This document shows, piece by piece, positions 43,173 to 52,297 of a DNA stretch of 64,000 bases. The translations under genes and the position numbers were made by a program. The stretch lies in NCBI GenBank assembly GCA_946499885.1, contig CAMMTN010000002.1:21085-85084 (forward strand), in the 5' to 3' direction. The notes below the pieces were generated by a model. It ran no database searches and was not told the DNA's origin. It saw only the letters and a program-made list of their open reading frames with translations. Within the stretch, counting starts at the first letter, position 1; every line of letters begins with the position of its first letter. This DNA comes from an uncultured Clostridium sp. Its GTDB lineage: Bacteria > Bacillota > Clostridia > TANB77 > CAG-508.

Positions 43173-44396
43173 CTATACTGCTTTTTTACTTACCTTAGCT
43201 TTTACTTTATTTTTACTCTTAGTATAGCTTCCTTCTGATGCATACGAATTATATAAATTTCTCATTACACCAAGTTCTACTAATTTATTTTTATAGAATT
43301 TTATAATTTTATAATATTTATTTTCATTAGTATATACTTTTTCTAAATCGCTTTTAATAAATAAGATTTCTTTTTGTTTTATATATTCGTCATAATTTTC
43401 ATCTTTTTGTTTTTCTATTTCTTTATATTTATCCCAGAATTTTTTATATTCTTCTCTTTGAGCTGGTTTTTCCCAATATATCTTTGTACTTAAAAGTTTA
43501 GCATTATATTCTTCTATTATATTAATTAGTAAAGAATATGCTTTTTCTTGTTTTCTTAAAATTTTTGTATCTACTATTAAACTTCTTGCATCTTTTAATA
43601 GTTTAATATAGCATTGTTCAGCTACAACAAGAGGTAAGCTATGTGTAAATAATTTTCTGCTTAATCCTAATAAAATCATATTTTTTTCAATAACATCATT
43701 TTGGTCTAATTTACCTACTGTAAATCTATCAAAATTGTCAAATTCGTCTATTATTTCTTTATAGCTTTCATTTTTCTCTATTTCAAATTTAATTGGTAAA
43801 ATATTTGAAATATATTCTTCCAGTGTTTTAAATATTTTATTGTATATTTCTTGTTTTTCGCCATCTGTAATATTATCAGCAAGTCTTATAGAAAAATGTT
43901 TTAATAAACCTTTATATAAGCATTCAGTTTGGTTTAAATAAAATTTTTTATATTTTTCAATTAGCTTTTCTTTTTCATTTAAAACATTTTGATAATCCAA
44001 ACCAATTAAATATATTTGTTTTTTATATTTATACTCAGTATATCCACTTTCTTTTAAATGTGTAATCATATAATATTGTGACATTGCTTCTTTTTCAAAT
44101 TCAGTTGCAGTATCGTTTTTCACTTTTTTATAAATAGAATCCATTATATATTTATCTATAGATTCTAAATAAAGTGCATAAGTTTCATCAAACTTTTTAG
44201 TTAGAGCTTCTTTTTTCTCTTGATTTTCTGTAGTATTAATAGCTTCATAAGCTTTTAATACATTATTTCTTTTCATTGCAATTATCATACCATTTATACC
44301 TATTTTTGTTGGTATAAGTAATTTGCTTATTGTACTTGTAATTTTAGAAAAAAATGTTCTTTCTGAATTATAAATTCTTAAACTTCTTTCTTCCAT
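43173..44396 (-). CDS. Hypothetical helical protein
   Basis: A 407-residue protein, mostly charged helix with no signal peptide. The only hydrophobic stretch is short, around residues 25-40 (LLIPTKIGINGMIIAMK). The C-terminus is very basic (SKNKVKAKVSKKAV). It lies between the YbeY fusion and yqfD. I recognise no family. The GATATAATG start context has AAAGGAAGG upstream. Confidence 0.6.
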   Translation of the reverse strand: MEERSLRIYNSERTFFSKITSTISKLLIPTKIGINGMIIAMKRNNVLKAYEAINTTENQEKKEALTKKFDETYALYLESIDKYIMDSIYKKVKNDTATEFEKEAMSQYYMITHLKESGYTEYKYKKQIYLIGLDYQNVLNEKEKLIEKYKKFYLNQTECLYKGLLKHFSIRLADNITDGEKQEIYNKIFKTLEEYISNILPIKFEIEKNESYKEIIDEFDNFDRFTVGKLDQNDVIEKNMILLGLSRKLFTHSLPLVVAEQCYIKLLKDARSLIVDTKILRKQEKAYSLLINIIEEYNAKLLSTKIYWEKPAQREEYKKFWDKYKEIEKQKDENYDEYIKQKEILFIKSDLEKVYTNENKYYKIIKFYKNKLVELGVMRNLYNSYASEGSYTKSKNKVKAKVSKKAV

Positions 44397-44437
44397 TATA
44401 TCCTTCCTTTCTCTTCATTAGTGTATAATAATTATGT

Positions 44438-45619
44438 TTAAAAAACTATTTTTTCCTCTATTCCAATATTTTCTTCTACTTCAAGTGTTACTTCTACTAA
44501 TATATAATCTGCCTCTTGCTTTACTTTTACTTGTTTATCTAATATTTCTTTGTCTTTTACTTCTTCTTCTATTTTTTTTATTGCATTTTCTGTTCCTATT
44601 TGTTTTGCTTCTTCTATACTATGAATAATTGTTTCTTCTGTATACTCTTTATATGTATATGTTATAATCTCAAATGGTAAATAGAAATTCGAAAATAGTT
44701 TTAATTTTTTTTCCGTTTCTATTGTATCATATTTTTCAAATTTTGGAAGAGTTTTATTAAAATTTATTTCAAAATTATTTATCTTTACGGAATATTTATT
44801 TTGGCTTACTCCAGTTTCTACTTTTTTTACCTCTTTTAACTCTACTTTTTCTATTGCCGAATACCATACTTTAGCCTGTACCTCGCCTTGTGAGTGAACA
44901 TATTGCTTTCCTGTATATTTACCTTCCAAATAGCCTGCAACAAGTATATCTCCTTTTTTTACAATATCTCCTTTCTTTACTAGGGGAGTACCATTTCTAG
45001 CTGTTATTTTTGTTATCATTGCATCTTTATCAGCTACAATATTACAGTACTCATCTTCATCAATTATTTCTGGTTTTATATCTGCTTCAACTATTTCTAT
45101 AATTGCATTGGTACCTTCTATCTCAATTCCCACCCAAGCAATATCATCTCTTTCTAATCGTATTTTATTTATTATCTCCTTTGTATCAACTTTTCCTTTT
45201 AGTTTTCCTATTGATAACCCGTATTCTTCTGCTAATGCTAAAATTTCTTCTTTAGAAATACTTTCATTTCCTTTAATATCTATATTCCAAACAAAATTTG
45301 AAAGAATTATTATACCTATAATAATAAGTAAGAAAAAAATTATAAACACTTTTCTTTTTTTGTATTTTCTAATAGTAAAAGGCATACCTTTTTTCTTTTT
45401 TATTCTTACCTTACATTTAGTCTTCTTAGAAATTTCTTTTAATTTTTTAAAATCCTTTATTGCAATACTAGCATAAAGTGTTATAGAATCATCTCTTTTT
45501 AGGTTCCAAAGTAAAATTTGTTTAGTACTACATATATTTATAAATCTTTCTATATAATAACCTTCTACAACAATATCAACATATCCATTTACACACTGAG
45601 TTAATCTGTTTGAATTCAT
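44438..45619 (-). CDS. yqfD: Sporulation protein YqfD
   Basis: Start ATG 45619 (MNSNRLTQCVNGYVDIVVEG) after AAGGAGGATAT. The longer ORF begins inside a palindromic repeat. About 393 residues: N-terminal domain, membrane helix near residue 85 (VFIIFFLLIIIGIIILSNFVW), then a POTRA/FtsQ-like domain (DIKGNESISKEEILALAEEYGL) and a C-terminal beta domain. YqfD is the forespore or mother-cell membrane protein needed for sporulation in Bacillus. It is paired with yqfC upstream, as usual. Confidence 0.88.
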   Translation of the reverse strand: MNSNRLTQCVNGYVDIVVEGYYIERFINICSTKQILLWNLKRDDSITLYASIAIKDFKKLKEISKKTKCKVRIKKKKGMPFTIRKYKKRKVFIIFFLLIIIGIIILSNFVWNIDIKGNESISKEEILALAEEYGLSIGKLKGKVDTKEIINKIRLERDDIAWVGIEIEGTNAIIEIVEADIKPEIIDEDEYCNIVADKDAMITKITARNGTPLVKKGDIVKKGDILVAGYLEGKYTGKQYVHSQGEVQAKVWYSAIEKVELKEVKKVETGVSQNKYSVKINNFEINFNKTLPKFEKYDTIETEKKLKLFSNFYLPFEIITYTYKEYTEETIIHSIEEAKQIGTENAIKKIEEEVKDKEILDKQVKVKQEADYILVEVTLEVEENIGIEEKIVF

Positions 45620-45629
45620 ATATCCTCCT

Positions 45630-45660
45630 TGTCGCGATAGGGACAGTCCCTTTCGCGACA
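45630..45660. repeat. TGTCGCGA-type palindrome between yqfC and yqfD
   Basis: A 31-bp unit, TGTCGCGATAGGGACAGTCC then CTTTCGCGACA, lying between the two genes and creating a spurious N-terminal extension of yqfD. Confidence 0.8.
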
Positions 45661-45664
45661 TTTT

Positions 45665-45949
45665 TTAAACTTCTTCATCACTGATACTTTCGAAATCAAT
45701 ACTGTCTATCTTCCCTGTAACCAACAAATCATCTGTTGTCATTTCCTCTAATTTAAGGTTAAATCCATTAATATTTATAATTCCAATATGTGTATTTAAT
45801 CTTACAAAGTATTCTTGATATTCTAAAATACCTCTATAATTTTCAATAAGAACCCTTTCAAAACCAACAACTGTAATTTTAGGATTATTAGTTGCTAGTT
45901 CAACAGGAATTTCTAAAATTTCATCTATCTTTCTTGCTTTCTTTCTCAT
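45665..45949 (-). CDS. yqfC: Sporulation protein YqfC
   Basis: Start ATG 45949 (MRKKARKIDEILEIPVELATNNPKI) after AAGGAGGAGAAG. About 94 residues, with ITVVGFERVLIENYRGILEY and FVRLNTHIGIININGFNLKLEEMTTDDLLVTGKI, the YabP/YqfC family. It is made during sporulation and always neighbours yqfD. A 36-bp inverted repeat lies directly upstream. Confidence 0.92.
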   Translation of the reverse strand: MRKKARKIDEILEIPVELATNNPKITVVGFERVLIENYRGILEYQEYFVRLNTHIGIININGFNLKLEEMTTDDLLVTGKIDSIDFESISDEEV

Positions 45950-45964
45950 CTTCTCCTCCTTGTA

Positions 45965-46077
45965 AGCAAAATAGGCCAATGGGGACGTACACCTTTGGCT
46001 CAAAAAATAACACACATACAAACCATAAGTTTTTTATTTTAAGCCAAAGGTGTACGTCCCCATTGGCTTATTTTGCT
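45965..46077. repeat. 36-bp inverted repeat with GGGACGTACAC core
   Basis: Arms 45965-46000 and 46042-46077 differ at one base and enclose 41 bases. Each contains CCAATGGGGACGTACACC. The right arm abuts the PdaA stop codon. It could form a strong hairpin and terminate pdaA. Confidence 0.8.
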
Positions 46078-46890
46078 TATTTCTCAAATTCGTCTAAGGA
46101 TTTAAATTCATACCCCATATTTTTTATTTCTTTTATGCAGTAATCTAATATGTTGCTATTATCCTTTGATGTACTGTGTAAAAGCATTACTTCTCCATTA
46201 TGCACATTATCTAAAATTTTCTTTTTCCCATATTCTTCTCTACCTTGTTTACTTTCCTCCCAGTCATCATAAGCAAATGACCACATTACAGTTTTATATC
46301 CTAAAGTATTTGTATATTCCACAGTTCTCTCACTATATTCTCCTTTTGGTGGTCGAATATATTTCATTTCATATCCAAACTTGTTATACAGTGCAGTATG
46401 TAATTCCATTACATCTTCTTTTATTTCATCATTAGTTGACTCTGGCATACATATATGATCTGATGTGTGGTTCCCGTATTATATGGCCCTCATCAATCAT
46501 TTTCTTAACCATATCGCTTGCTGAATTTAAATAATGCCCTGTTATAAAAAAAGTTGCTTTTACCTCATTTTGTTTTAATACTTCCAATATTTTTTCTGTA
46601 TATCCTGCTTCATATCCGCAGTCAAATGTTAAATATATATATGGTTTTTCACTATTTCCCATAGAGATTCCTTCATATTCATCTATTATTCTTTTATTTT
46701 CATTTCCTAAATTTGGCTGTGAATGGTCTTTTCCTCTTTTTATGCCCCATTCTATCTTTTTATTACTTACTATATTTGATGAATTAGTTTCTACTGTTTT
46801 ATTATTTGTACTTATAATAGAAAATGCAAATAAAAAAACAAAAAAAAGCATTAATCCATTAGTAACATTTTTTATATTTTTCTTTTCCAT
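46077..46890 (-). CDS. pdaA: PdaA-type polysaccharide deacetylase read through a CGG +1 shift
   Basis: Start ATG 46890 after GGGGAGG. Membrane anchor or signal, then WGIKRGKDHSQPNLG and IYLTFDCGYEAGYTEKIL (catalytic Asp). The frame reads MIDEGHII and then CGG (46474-46476). Staying in frame ends at a stop 14 codons later. Skipping the C gives GNHTSDHICMPE, which supplies the metal-binding His-x3-His, and continues through IRPPKGEYSERT to TAA 46077 (270 residues). PdaA removes the acetyl group from MurNAc on the way to muramic-delta-lactam of spore cortex. The active site exists only in the shifted reading. Confidence 0.85.
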
Positions 46891-47061
46891 GACGACCTCC
46901 CCTTTTTCTTATTTAATTCTATGAATATATTTTTTAAGTTATTACTTTAATGTAAATACAAATTTAAATATGCTAAAATTTGTTTTTATCAAATACTTCC
47001 ATCTACTGTTTTTCTGTTTTTATTTTTCGACAATTAAATTTATTTTTCTAAAAATTTTGTA

Positions 47062-47090
47062 TTGACAAGTTTAATTTTTTAGATTATATT
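47062..47090 (+). promoter_or_regulatory. Promoter of the agr regulator operon
   Basis: TTGACA (47062-47067), a 17-bp spacer, and TATATT (47085-47090), about 90 bases before the response-regulator ATG. Confidence 0.6.
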
Positions 47091-47177
47091 ATAAAGTAAT
47101 TGGAAAAATTTGGTTGTATATTTGCAGTTTGTCGAACTAAAGTTCCGATTTTTTATTTTATTATTTGGAGGATTGGT

Positions 47178-47915
47178 ATGTTAAATTTTGCTTTATGCGA
47201 TGACAATTCTAGTGCTATTGATAAATTATCTAAAATGTTAAATTCAATTATCATTTCGCACAATTTAGAGGGGCAAATAACATTTTCTACAGATAATCCC
47301 ATGAAACTATTAGATTATGTAAAAAATAATCTTACTCATGTTTTACTTTTGGATATAGACTTAAAGGATGATATTTCTGGCCTAGAAATAGCTGAAAAAA
47401 TTAGAGAAATTGATAAAAATATTTATATAATTTTTGTAACTGGTCATTTCGAATATAGTTTAGTTGCATATAAATATAAAACTTTTGATTTTCTGCAAAA
47501 GCCATTAACCAAAGAACGTTTTGAAGAAACAATTTTAAGATTATATTCAGATATATTTGATAACAAAACAAAGTACTTGCATTTAGATAATAATAAAACT
47601 GTTATAAGACAAAATAGTATTAGATTTATAAAAAAAGATGGAATGAAGGTAATATTTCATACTGATTCACGAGATTATCAAACTTATAGTTCTTTTAGTA
47701 AAATATCAGAAATGTTACCTGATAATTTTATTCGTTGCCATAAATCATACATTGTAAATATGTCAAAAATAACTGATATAGATATGTCTGATAATGTAAT
47801 TTCATTTACACCAAATGACAAATGCTATATCGGCCCTAAATATAAAGATAATTTTATGGAGGTTTTAAAAAATGAATACTTTACAAACAATTTGGACTGC
47901 TTTGACAATACCTGA
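47178..47915 (+). CDS. LytTR-family response regulator (AgrA-like)
   Basis: Start ATG 47178 (MLNFALCDDNSSAIDKL) after TTGGAGGATTGG. About 245 residues: receiver domain with the phosphoacceptor Asp in HVLLLDIDLKDDISG and the Lys in DFLQKPLTKE, then a LytTR DNA-binding domain (IRFIKKDGMKVIFHTD, FIRCHKSYIVNMSKI). It is expected to activate the agrBD transcript on receiving phosphate from the downstream kinase. The kinase gene begins 44 bases before its end. Confidence 0.88.
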   Translation: MLNFALCDDNSSAIDKLSKMLNSIIISHNLEGQITFSTDNPMKLLDYVKNNLTHVLLLDIDLKDDISGLEIAEKIREIDKNIYIIFVTGHFEYSLVAYKYKTFDFLQKPLTKERFEETILRLYSDIFDNKTKYLHLDNNKTVIRQNSIRFIKKDGMKVIFHTDSRDYQTYSSFSKISEMLPDNFIRCHKSYIVNMSKITDIDMSDNVISFTPNDKCYIGPKYKDNFMEVLKNEYFTNNLDCFDNT

Positions 47916-49224
47916 TGAGATGTTGACAAAAATATTACTTATTCCTTTAGCTTATGTTGATGCTTTTGTTGGAATGTTATTTTTTACTACTATACTAAAC
48001 ATTAATCCAACTATCAAACGAAAAATAATATATATATTATTGTATGGAACAATTGGAAATATATTAACTTTTTTTGTTTCAAATTCTTATAAAGTATTTA
48101 TAAATATATTAGTATGGCCATTATTAATTTTTTTAATATTAAAATCAAATATTTTAAAAGCATTACTTTCAATAACAATAACATTAATAGTTACTTCTAT
48201 TTTAGAATCTATTTTTATAAATATTTTTGTATTAACTTTAAATATATCTTTTCAAGAAATTGTACAAATTCCTATATATAGATTTATTTGTGCAATTATA
48301 ATTTATGCATTTATTTATCTTTTTTCAAAATTCATTAGATATTTCAAGCTCAATATAAATGTTATAGAAAATTTATCATTAAAAAACAAATTATTACTAA
48401 GTATTAGTATTTTTTTAATAATATCTGTTTTATGTTTACAATTTATTTTATTAATGTTTTACAGTACTATAATCCCTTCCATAGTTTCAATATTAAATAT
48501 ATTTATTCTGGTTATATATTTCACAATAAGTATATATAGCATTATTAATATATCAAAACTTGAAATAACCAAACAAGATTTAGAAAGTGCAAACTATACT
48601 ATTAACTCTTTAACAATTTTACATGATCAAGTTCGTTCTTTTAAACATGATTTTGATAATATGGTAAATAGTATTGGTGGCTATGTAGTAAATGAAGATA
48701 TGGAAGGGCTAAAAAAATATTATAATCAACTTTTAGAAGAATGTAATAAAACAAATAACCTGTATGCTCTATCTCCAAAAGTTATTAATCATCCTGCAAT
48801 ATATCATTTGCTTGCAACAAAATATTTTGAAGCAGATAAATTAAATATACAAATAAACTTAAATGTATTTTTAAATTTAAATGAAATAGAAGAAAGAATG
48901 AAAATATATGATTTTACAAGAATTCTTGGAATCATCCTTGATAATGCAATAGATGCTGCAAAAGAATGCAAAGAAAAAATTTTAAATGTTACTTTTAGAA
49001 AAGAAATTAGTAATAATATGATTTTAGTTATAATTCAAAATACATATTTAAATAAAGATGTAAATACTGAAGAAATTTATCAAAAAGGTATTTCTTCAAA
49101 GGAAAACCATAGTGGACTTGGTTTATGGAAAGTAAGACAAATATTAATGAAAAATAATAACTTAAATTTATTTACTACCAAAGATGATAAATTATTTACT
49201 CAGCAATTTGAAATTTTTAAATAA
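47872..49224 (+). CDS. GHKL histidine kinase, AgrC-like quorum-sensing receptor
   Basis: A 450-residue protein with GGAGG upstream, overlapping the regulator gene. Residues 1-220 hold about six to seven membrane helices, the peptide sensor. Residues 225-450 are a GHKL kinase with HDQVRSFKHDFDNMVNSIGGYV (phospho-acceptor His in FKHDFDN), DNAIDAAKE (N box) and SGLGLWKVRQI (G box). This is the AgrC architecture. It lies next to a convergent agrBD pair, so it should sense that autoinducer. Confidence 0.88.
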   Translation: MNTLQTIWTALTIPDEMLTKILLIPLAYVDAFVGMLFFTTILNINPTIKRKIIYILLYGTIGNILTFFVSNSYKVFINILVWPLLIFLILKSNILKALLSITITLIVTSILESIFINIFVLTLNISFQEIVQIPIYRFICAIIIYAFIYLFSKFIRYFKLNINVIENLSLKNKLLLSISIFLIISVLCLQFILLMFYSTIIPSIVSILNIFILVIYFTISIYSIINISKLEITKQDLESANYTINSLTILHDQVRSFKHDFDNMVNSIGGYVVNEDMEGLKKYYNQLLEECNKTNNLYALSPKVINHPAIYHLLATKYFEADKLNIQINLNVFLNLNEIEERMKIYDFTRILGIILDNAIDAAKECKEKILNVTFRKEISNNMILVIIQNTYLNKDVNTEEIYQKGISSKENHSGLGLWKVRQILMKNNNLNLFTTKDDKLFTQQFEIFK

Positions 49225-49230
49225 TTTATC

Positions 49231-49273
49231 AAACTAAAAAATAGCTTCGTTTTAAGAAGCTATTTTTTAGTTT
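49231..49273. terminator. Bidirectional terminator between agrC and agrD
   Basis: A perfect 18-bp inverted repeat (AAACTAAAAAATAGCTTC and its inverse) around a 7-base loop, with A-runs and T-runs on both arms, serving the two convergent transcripts. Confidence 0.85.
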
Positions 49274-49316
49274 GTCGATTTTTATATTTTTTATTTAGAG
49301 AATAATATTTATTTTA

Positions 49317-49436
49317 TTAATCTTTTTTTATTAATGATGCTGGTATTTTTGGTTGGTGTAATATACCCATCATAACACATGCTGTATTTGTTGATTTGGC
49401 ATATTTTTCTGCCATTTTAGCTAAAGTTTTTAACAT
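49317..49436 (-). CDS. agrD: AgrD-type cyclic autoinducer precursor (39 aa)
   Basis: ATG 49436 with AGGGGG (49445-49450) reads 39 codons to TAA 49317. The N-terminus is an amphipathic helix (MLKTLAKMAEKYAKS), then TACVMMGILHQPKIPASL and a charged tail. The Cys and the following QPK-x-P-x-x-L match the clostridial AgrD pattern (for example TSACLWFTHQPEEP in C. perfringens), where the Cys forms a thiolactone ring and AgrB cuts at the ring end. Between Cys and HQP there are six residues instead of the usual four, so the ring may be larger. It is 79 bases downstream of agrB on the same strand. Confidence 0.85.
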   Translation of the reverse strand: MLKTLAKMAEKYAKSTNTACVMMGILHQPKIPASLIKKD

Positions 49437-49515
49437 AATAAATTCCCCCTATGTTTTTAAATTTTATAATAAAACATTGCCGGCTAATGTTTATTAACTA
49501 TTTGATAAAAATATT

Positions 49516-50142
49516 TTATGTATTGCTTTCTAATTGTTTTTCATATTCTTCAAATCCATATTTATTTTTTGTTAATATATATGCAATCCTTGATATTGAT
49601 AGAGATTGAATTATTGTACCTATTATTAATATATTTGATAGTACTTGATTTGGTATAATTGCTGCTACTACTAGAGTTGCAATTAGCATTATATATGATA
49701 GAATTTTTTTCATTTTTCTTTCTTTTTTGCTTATAATAGGTAAGTTTTCTGTATCTGCTGGTGCATACATACTAACCATAAGTAACCCAAATATTAAGCT
49801 TAATCCTATTAAAATATATTTTTCTATGTTTCCTAATACCAAAAATTTACTTATTATGATATTTCCATAGTAAAATACAGCACTTCCCAATATGCAACCT
49901 AAGTGAGTATGTAGATGAAATCCTCCAGATACTGCTCTATATGGTGTTATTGCAATATATGCAAAAATCATATACCATCCTATTCCTAGTAAAAAGCTCA
50001 TTCCAAATAGCAAAAGTGTTTTTGGTATTTCTCCAATAATTAATTGTAAGCCATAAAGTATTATTTCTGCTTTTTCATCTGTTATATCTGGCATTTTCTT
50101 TCTCATTTTCTTTAAAATAAAATCACAGATTTTTTCTATCAA
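49516..50142 (-). CDS. agrB: AgrB-like autoinducer-processing peptidase
   Basis: I prefer TTG 50142 as start (GAGGTGAG five bases before it). The ATG at 50169 has no site. About 208 residues with five to six membrane helices and the catalytic pair in GGFHLHTHLGCILGS (His, then Cys six residues later). AgrB cleaves the AgrD C-terminus and makes the thiolactone. Its partner agrD follows on the same strand, and the sensor and regulator genes are convergent. Confidence 0.88.
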   Translation of the reverse strand: MIEKICDFILKKMRKKMPDITDEKAEIILYGLQLIIGEIPKTLLLFGMSFLLGIGWYMIFAYIAITPYRAVSGGFHLHTHLGCILGSAVFYYGNIIISKFLVLGNIEKYILIGLSLIFGLLMVSMYAPADTENLPIISKKERKMKKILSYIMLIATLVVAAIIPNQVLSNILIIGTIIQSLSISRIAYILTKNKYGFEEYEKQLESNT

Positions 50143-50215
50143 TTTGCTCACCTCATTTGAACTAAGCACATAATAATACTTTTTTTGACATATTTTTTAA
50201 TTGTTATATAAATAG

Positions 50216-50268
50216 CAAAAAATATTATATGAAATTTCATTTTTATAAGTTTCATATAATATTTTTTG
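50216..50268. repeat. 19-bp perfect inverted repeat upstream of agrB
   Basis: CAAAAAATATTATATGAAA (50216-50234) recurs inverted at 50250-50268 around 15 bases. It lies 74-126 bases before the agrB start and may be a terminator-like or regulatory hairpin of the agrBD leader. Confidence 0.6.
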
Positions 50269-50350
50269 GTTTTATAAAATTCACATAATATTTATGGTTT
50301 AAAAAGTCTTAATTTATAGTACAAGTTGGATGAATATTTCCGCCGCATCT

Positions 50351-50423
50351 TAGCCGCACGCAGACAATGTACTTTTCTTTCTCCATGTATTCGAAAGAAA
50401 AGTACATCGTCTGCGTGCGGCTA
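50351..50423. repeat. 31-bp inverted repeat (palindrome A)
   Basis: Arms 50351-50381 and 50393-50423, one mismatch, with TAGCCGCACGCAG at the ends and TACTTTTCTTTC at the loop. It lies between rluA and agrB. It shares its loop-proximal part with palindromes at 52205 and 55217. Confidence 0.8.
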
Positions 50424-50459
50424 TTCTTGAAATAATTACATAATAGCAATTTATATTAT

Positions 50460-51146
50460 CTATAACTCTAAATTCTTTAAAATTTTCCAAGTTCCATTTA
50501 TCTCTGGAAGTGACTTAAATTCCATTTCTTCTTTTGTTATAGGATGAACAATTTTTAGTCTATATGCCCAAAGTGCAATTTGTTTTCCATGCCCTCTTCC
50601 TCCATATTTTTGGTCACCATATATGCTGTGATTTCTACTCGATAATTGCACTCTTATTTGATGGTGCCTTCCTGTATGTAAGTTTATCCTTAATACTGAT
50701 AAATCTATTTCTTCATTATATTTTAAAACTTCATAATCAAGGGAAGCTTGTTTACTATTTCTTGTTCCCTCTTTTACTACTTTACTAATGTTATTTCTCT
50801 CATTTTTTAGTAAATAATCTTCTATTATTCCTTTTTCATTTTCCATTTTTCCATTTACTACAACTAAATATGTCTTTTTAAATACTTTATTTCGTACCTC
50901 TTCACTTAACCTTGATGCTGCTTTTGAAGTTTTGGCAAACACCATTACTCCTCCAACAGGTCTATCTAGTCTATGTATTAATCCTAAATATACATTTCCT
51001 GGTTTATTGTATTTTTCTTTCAAATATTCTTTTATAATGGTTAGCATATCTACATCTTCTGTTTTATCGCTTTGTGACGGAATATTTACTGGCTTTTCTA
51101 CTACAATTATGTGATTATCTTCATATATTACTTTTAATTTTTGCAT
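50460..51146 (-). CDS. RluA-family pseudouridine synthase
   Basis: A 228-residue protein with the catalytic GLIHRLDRPVGGVMVFAKT, KTYLVVV, and the INLHTGRHHQIRVQLS and IYGDQKYGG blocks of RluA-type enzymes. It has no N-terminal S4 domain, so it is the short RluA-like form that modifies rRNA or tRNA uridines. Substrate not assignable. Confidence 0.9.
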   Translation of the reverse strand: MQKLKVIYEDNHIIVVEKPVNIPSQSDKTEDVDMLTIIKEYLKEKYNKPGNVYLGLIHRLDRPVGGVMVFAKTSKAASRLSEEVRNKVFKKTYLVVVNGKMENEKGIIEDYLLKNERNNISKVVKEGTRNSKQASLDYEVLKYNEEIDLSVLRINLHTGRHHQIRVQLSSRNHSIYGDQKYGGRGHGKQIALWAYRLKIVHPITKEEMEFKSLPEINGTWKILKNLEL

Positions 51147-51280
51147 TTATTTTACCTCTTTTTTCTCTGTTCTATCTTGCTACTTTTTGCCATTTTCTTT
51201 ATGCATGTTTTTGAAAGAAAAGCACAAAAGGTGCATTGAACTGCTTATATCTAAAAATAACTTTATAATCAATATAAAAA

Positions 51281-52138
51281 TTAATTTTCCCATCTCCCAT
51301 AAATTCCACATGGTAAAATGAGTTTTGAATTAGTCATTGGTAACCCTACTTCTCCGTGTGAAAATTTTCCACTTTTCTTTATGTTTAATCTCAAAATATT
51401 TTCTAAAACTGTACTAGATATTCCTGTAGTATATGAATTGATTAGGAAAAATAATGGTTTATCTGATAAAACTTTTGTACATAATTCCACTAGTTCTGCT
51501 ATATTCTCTTCAAATTTCCACACTTCCCCATTTGTACCTCTACCATAAGATGGTGGATCCATTATTATTCCATCATATTTATTTCCACGTCTTATTTCTC
51601 TATTTACGAATTTAACAACATCATCTACTATAAATCTAACTGGTTTATCTGATAGCCCAGATGAAGCAATATTTTCCTTTGCCCAAGTTGTCATACCTTT
51701 TGAGCTATCTACATGGCAAACTGATGCACCTGCATAACTACATGCTACAGTTGCTCCACCAGTATATGCAAATAGATTTAACACTTTAATATCTCTTTTA
51801 GCATTTTTTATTTTTGAAATCATCCACTCCCAATTTACTGCTTGCTCAGGAAATAAGCCTGTGTGCTTAAATCCCATAGGCTTAATATTAAATGTTAAAT
51901 CTTTGTACTTAATTTGCCAATTATCTGGCATTTTTTTATTATATTTCCAGCTTCCTCCACCAGTATTACTTCTATTATATCTAGCATTTGCCATATTCCA
52001 TTTCTCTGGAAAAGATTTATTTTTCCAAATAATTTGTGGATCAGGTCTTATTAAATAAACATTACCCCATCTTTCTAACTTTTCTCCATTTGCCATATCT
52101 AATATTTCATAATCTTTCCAATTACTTGCTATATTCAT
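51281..52138 (-). CDS. Class I SAM-dependent rRNA methyltransferase (RlmI/RlmK-like)
   Basis: A 285-residue protein: an N-terminal part (WERWGNVYLIRPDPQIIWK), then the Rossmann core VLNLFAYTGGATVACSYAGASVCHVDSSKGMTTWAKEN and the catalytic IIMDPPSYGRGTNGEVWKFEE. It resembles the S-adenosylmethionine-dependent rRNA cytosine methyltransferase group without a PUA domain. Likely target is rRNA. The position is unknown. Confidence 0.85.
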   Translation of the reverse strand: MNIASNWKDYEILDMANGEKLERWGNVYLIRPDPQIIWKNKSFPEKWNMANARYNRSNTGGGSWKYNKKMPDNWQIKYKDLTFNIKPMGFKHTGLFPEQAVNWEWMISKIKNAKRDIKVLNLFAYTGGATVACSYAGASVCHVDSSKGMTTWAKENIASSGLSDKPVRFIVDDVVKFVNREIRRGNKYDGIIMDPPSYGRGTNGEVWKFEENIAELVELCTKVLSDKPLFFLINSYTTGISSTVLENILRLNIKKSGKFSHGEVGLPMTNSKLILPCGIYGRWEN

Positions 52139-52201
52139 TTTTTCCTTCCTTTTTTATTAATAATTTATTTTTTTAACAATTCTTATTTATTACTTCCTCT
52201 T

Positions 52202-52282
52202 AGTAGTCCCACGTAGCAATTGTACTTTTCTTCCGAATACATGGAGGAAGAAAATGTCCAATTGCTAGCAAGATGGGACGGA
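52202..52282. repeat. Imperfect inverted repeat (palindrome B)
   Basis: AGTAGTCCCACGTAGCAATTG then TACTTTTCTTCC pairs with GGAAGAAAATGTCCAATTGC then AGCAAGATGGGACGGAC. It lies in the spacer between the methyltransferase gene and the 69-residue membrane protein. It is clearly homologous to palindrome C. Confidence 0.75.
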
Positions 52283-52297
52283 CTTATCAGCTGTAGC

